DNA from: Micrococcales bacterium
GTDB taxonomy: Bacteria; Actinomycetota; Actinomycetes; Actinomycetales; Dermatophilaceae
Direction of reading: 5' to 3'
NCBI GenBank assembly: GCA_030537915.1
Contig: JAUNUZ010000147.1
Location: 1 to 6,278, forward strand
DNA: 6,278 nucleotides
In this document: piece after piece, positions 5,444 through 6,278 of the stretch
How the letters are laid out: every line of letters starts with the position of its first letter
Position numbering within the stretch: the stretch's first letter is position 1
Program-made: the position numbers and the translations under genes
The notes under the pieces: model-generated
The model's database searches: none
The model's input: only the letters and a program-made list of their open reading frames with translations
Told to the model about the DNA's origin: nothing

Positions 5444-5790
5444 GCGACCTGCAGTGCGCGGCCACGCTCTACGTCCTGGGGTCGCAGGCCGCGGAGCCGG
5501 ACGACCTGCCCGAAGAGACGCGCGCCGCCGCCGTCTGGGCTGCGCCCTCGCGCAGCGCGCAGGGTGAAAGGTTCGCTCGACGGTGGGGCTGCGTCGTACG
5601 GGTCGAGCCCGGCCTGGAGGTGCGGGCGTTGCCCTTGGCGGCGCAGGACCCCTACGAGGAGATAGCGGATCAGCACCGCGGCGAGAGCGTCCTCGTACTG
5701 CCCGCTCACCCCTACGCAGGCCACCGCGCCGACGATTGGATCCGCGTGCGGATCGACGGGGACGGACGCGAGGTCCGCGTCCTGCCCTAG
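5440..5790 (+). CDS. Small protein, possibly a degenerate histidine phosphatase-like protein
   Basis: This 116-residue acidic protein starts at a GTG that overlaps the mutase stop (GTGA), with GGTAGG 9 bases upstream, so it is almost certainly co-translated with the mutase. I know no direct homologue. The order of its segments resembles the histidine phosphatase (phosphoglycerate mutase-like) fold: TLYVLGSQAAE (residues 9-19) sits where TLYLVRHGEAE is usual, VWAAPSRSAQ (32-41) where the SSPLRRAxxT arginine motif is usual, then EEIADQH, and ESVLVLPAHP where VLVVSHG is usual. The RHG triad, the second arginine and the second histidine position are all altered, and the length is about half the usual 200. 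If the relation is right, it is a pseudoenzyme, perhaps a regulator or partner of the mutase. It could equally be an unrelated lineage-specific protein. Confidence 0.6.
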   Translation: MSDLQCAATLYVLGSQAAEPDDLPEETRAAAVWAAPSRSAQGERFARRWGCVVRVEPGLEVRALPLAAQDPYEEIADQHRGESVLVLPAHPYAGHRADDWIRVRIDGDGREVRVLP

Positions 5791-5829
5791 CAGGACCCGG
5801 CGGACAGGTCGGATCGAGTCCCAAACGCG

Positions 5830-5862
5830 TCAGCCGACCCCGACCCTCAGCCGACCCCGACC
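5830..5862. repeat. Tandem 17-base repeat spanning the stop of the gamma-glutamyltransferase gene
   Basis: TCAGCCGACCCCGACC occurs at 5830-5845 and again at 5847-5862, identical over 16 bases with a period of 17. The right copy contains the last codons and the stop (5849-5847) of the leftward gene; the left copy is just beyond it. A CCGACC in either copy can pair with GGTCGG at 5807-5812 across a 21- or 38-base loop, which is a poor terminator. No better terminator is seen between the two convergent genes. Confidence 0.75.
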
Positions 5863-6278
5863 GCCGCCTCGCGGCGCGGATCACCCGCCGCGTCGAGGCG
5901 GCCGTCGTCGTGGCGTGCCGCGGCCCCGACCCCGCCGAAGTACATCGACAACCCCGGGTGGGCGACCGACGGGAGACCGGTGCCCAGGGCGACCTCGGCT
6001 GGGATCGGTGAGTCCTCGTATTCGATACGCTCGCGGCCCTTGTCGTCGATGGCGATGTGCAGCCGCGGCTGGTCGATTGCCCGCTGCAGGGGGTGACCGT
6101 CGAGGCAGACCCCGCCCAGGACCTGGAACAGCGCGGTCGTGATGCGGTCGGCGCCTGGGCTCCCGATGGCCAAGGTGGCGCCGCCGTCATGCCGTGCCGT
6201 CGTCGGAGCCATGTTCGAAGCCAGCCGCGTGCCGGGCGGCAGGGCGTGTAGACCGCGTCGGTTGAGCTCCGGCTCGCC
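5847..6278 (-). CDS. Gamma-glutamyltransferase family protein, C-terminal part (5' end beyond the right edge)
   Basis: The minus strand carries the last 143 residues of a gamma-glutamyltransferase (Ntn-hydrolase) small subunit. These enzymes hydrolyse or transfer the gamma-glutamyl group of glutathione and related compounds, and mature by self-cleavage at a threonine that lies outside the window. Visible family features in order are GEPELNRRGLHALPPGTRL (first 19 visible residues), SNMAPT (21-26) in place of the usual SSMSPT oxyanion segment, AIGSPGADRI (37-46), LQRAIDQPRLHI, the glycine-rich MYFGGVGAA near the end, and the closing DPRREAAVGVG. The style is that of the actinobacterial branch, where GADRI replaces the GGSRI of enterobacteria. 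The gene converges on the small protein after the mutase, 56 bases apart, and ends inside a short tandem repeat. Whether the catalytic threonine is intact cannot be seen. Confidence 0.88.
   Translation of the reverse strand, partial: GEPELNRRGLHALPPGTRLASNMAPTTARHDGGATLAIGSPGADRITTALFQVLGGVCLDGHPLQRAIDQPRLHIAIDDKGRERIEYEDSPIPAEVALGTGLPSVAHPGLSMYFGGVGAAARHDDGRLDAAGDPRREAAVGVG

Noticed and set aside
5862..5876. CGCCGC-CTC-GCGGCG hairpin as a terminator
   Set aside because: It lies inside the gamma-glutamyltransferase coding sequence, has no T tract, and short GC palindromes are frequent in such DNA.

Overview
This is high-GC DNA (roughly 70% G+C by eye) with frequent GTG starts, GGAGG-type ribosome binding sites and TANNNT -10 boxes. 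It reads as a chromosomal segment of an actinobacterium. The run atpC, DUF2550 membrane protein, convergent PduO-type cobalamin adenosyltransferase matches an order I recall from mycobacteria (the Rv1311, Rv1312, Rv1314c region). The short epsilon subunit and the sequence style lean towards Micrococcales or relatives, but the genus cannot be fixed from this window.

Left to right. (1) The 5' part of a family 2 glycosyltransferase on the minus strand runs off the left edge. (2) A divergent promoter region of about 300 bases follows, with a TAGAAT box facing left and a TAGACT box facing right. (3) atpC (ATP synthase epsilon, only 85 residues) and a DUF2550 gene lie on the plus strand. (4) A PduO-type ATP:cob(I)alamin adenosyltransferase converges on them from the minus strand. 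(5) Another divergent region carries two strong dyad symmetries. (6) A second, complete family 2 glycosyltransferase is on the plus strand. (7) Next comes a full-length single-chain B12-dependent acyl-CoA mutase of the MeaA/ethylmalonyl-CoA mutase type. (8) A small protein overlaps its stop codon by four bases and looks like a worn-down histidine phosphatase. (9) The 3' part of a gamma-glutamyltransferase gene converges from the right edge.

The adenosyltransferase makes adenosylcobalamin and the mutase uses it, so the window holds a cofactor supplier and a consumer about 1.2 kb apart but on opposite strands. The adenosyltransferase position is probably inherited from the atpC neighbourhood, so functional pairing is not proven. 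The other ethylmalonyl-CoA pathway genes (ccr, epimerase, mcd, mcl) and the G-protein chaperone meaB are not in the window. The main oddities are: atpC has a glycosyltransferase gene in opposite orientation where atpD is normally found, apparently with its own promoter; the epsilon subunit lacks the C-terminal helical domain; the mutase is translationally coupled to a probable pseudoenzyme; and short direct repeats sit at both convergent gene ends. No RNA gene, CRISPR array or insertion sequence was recognised.
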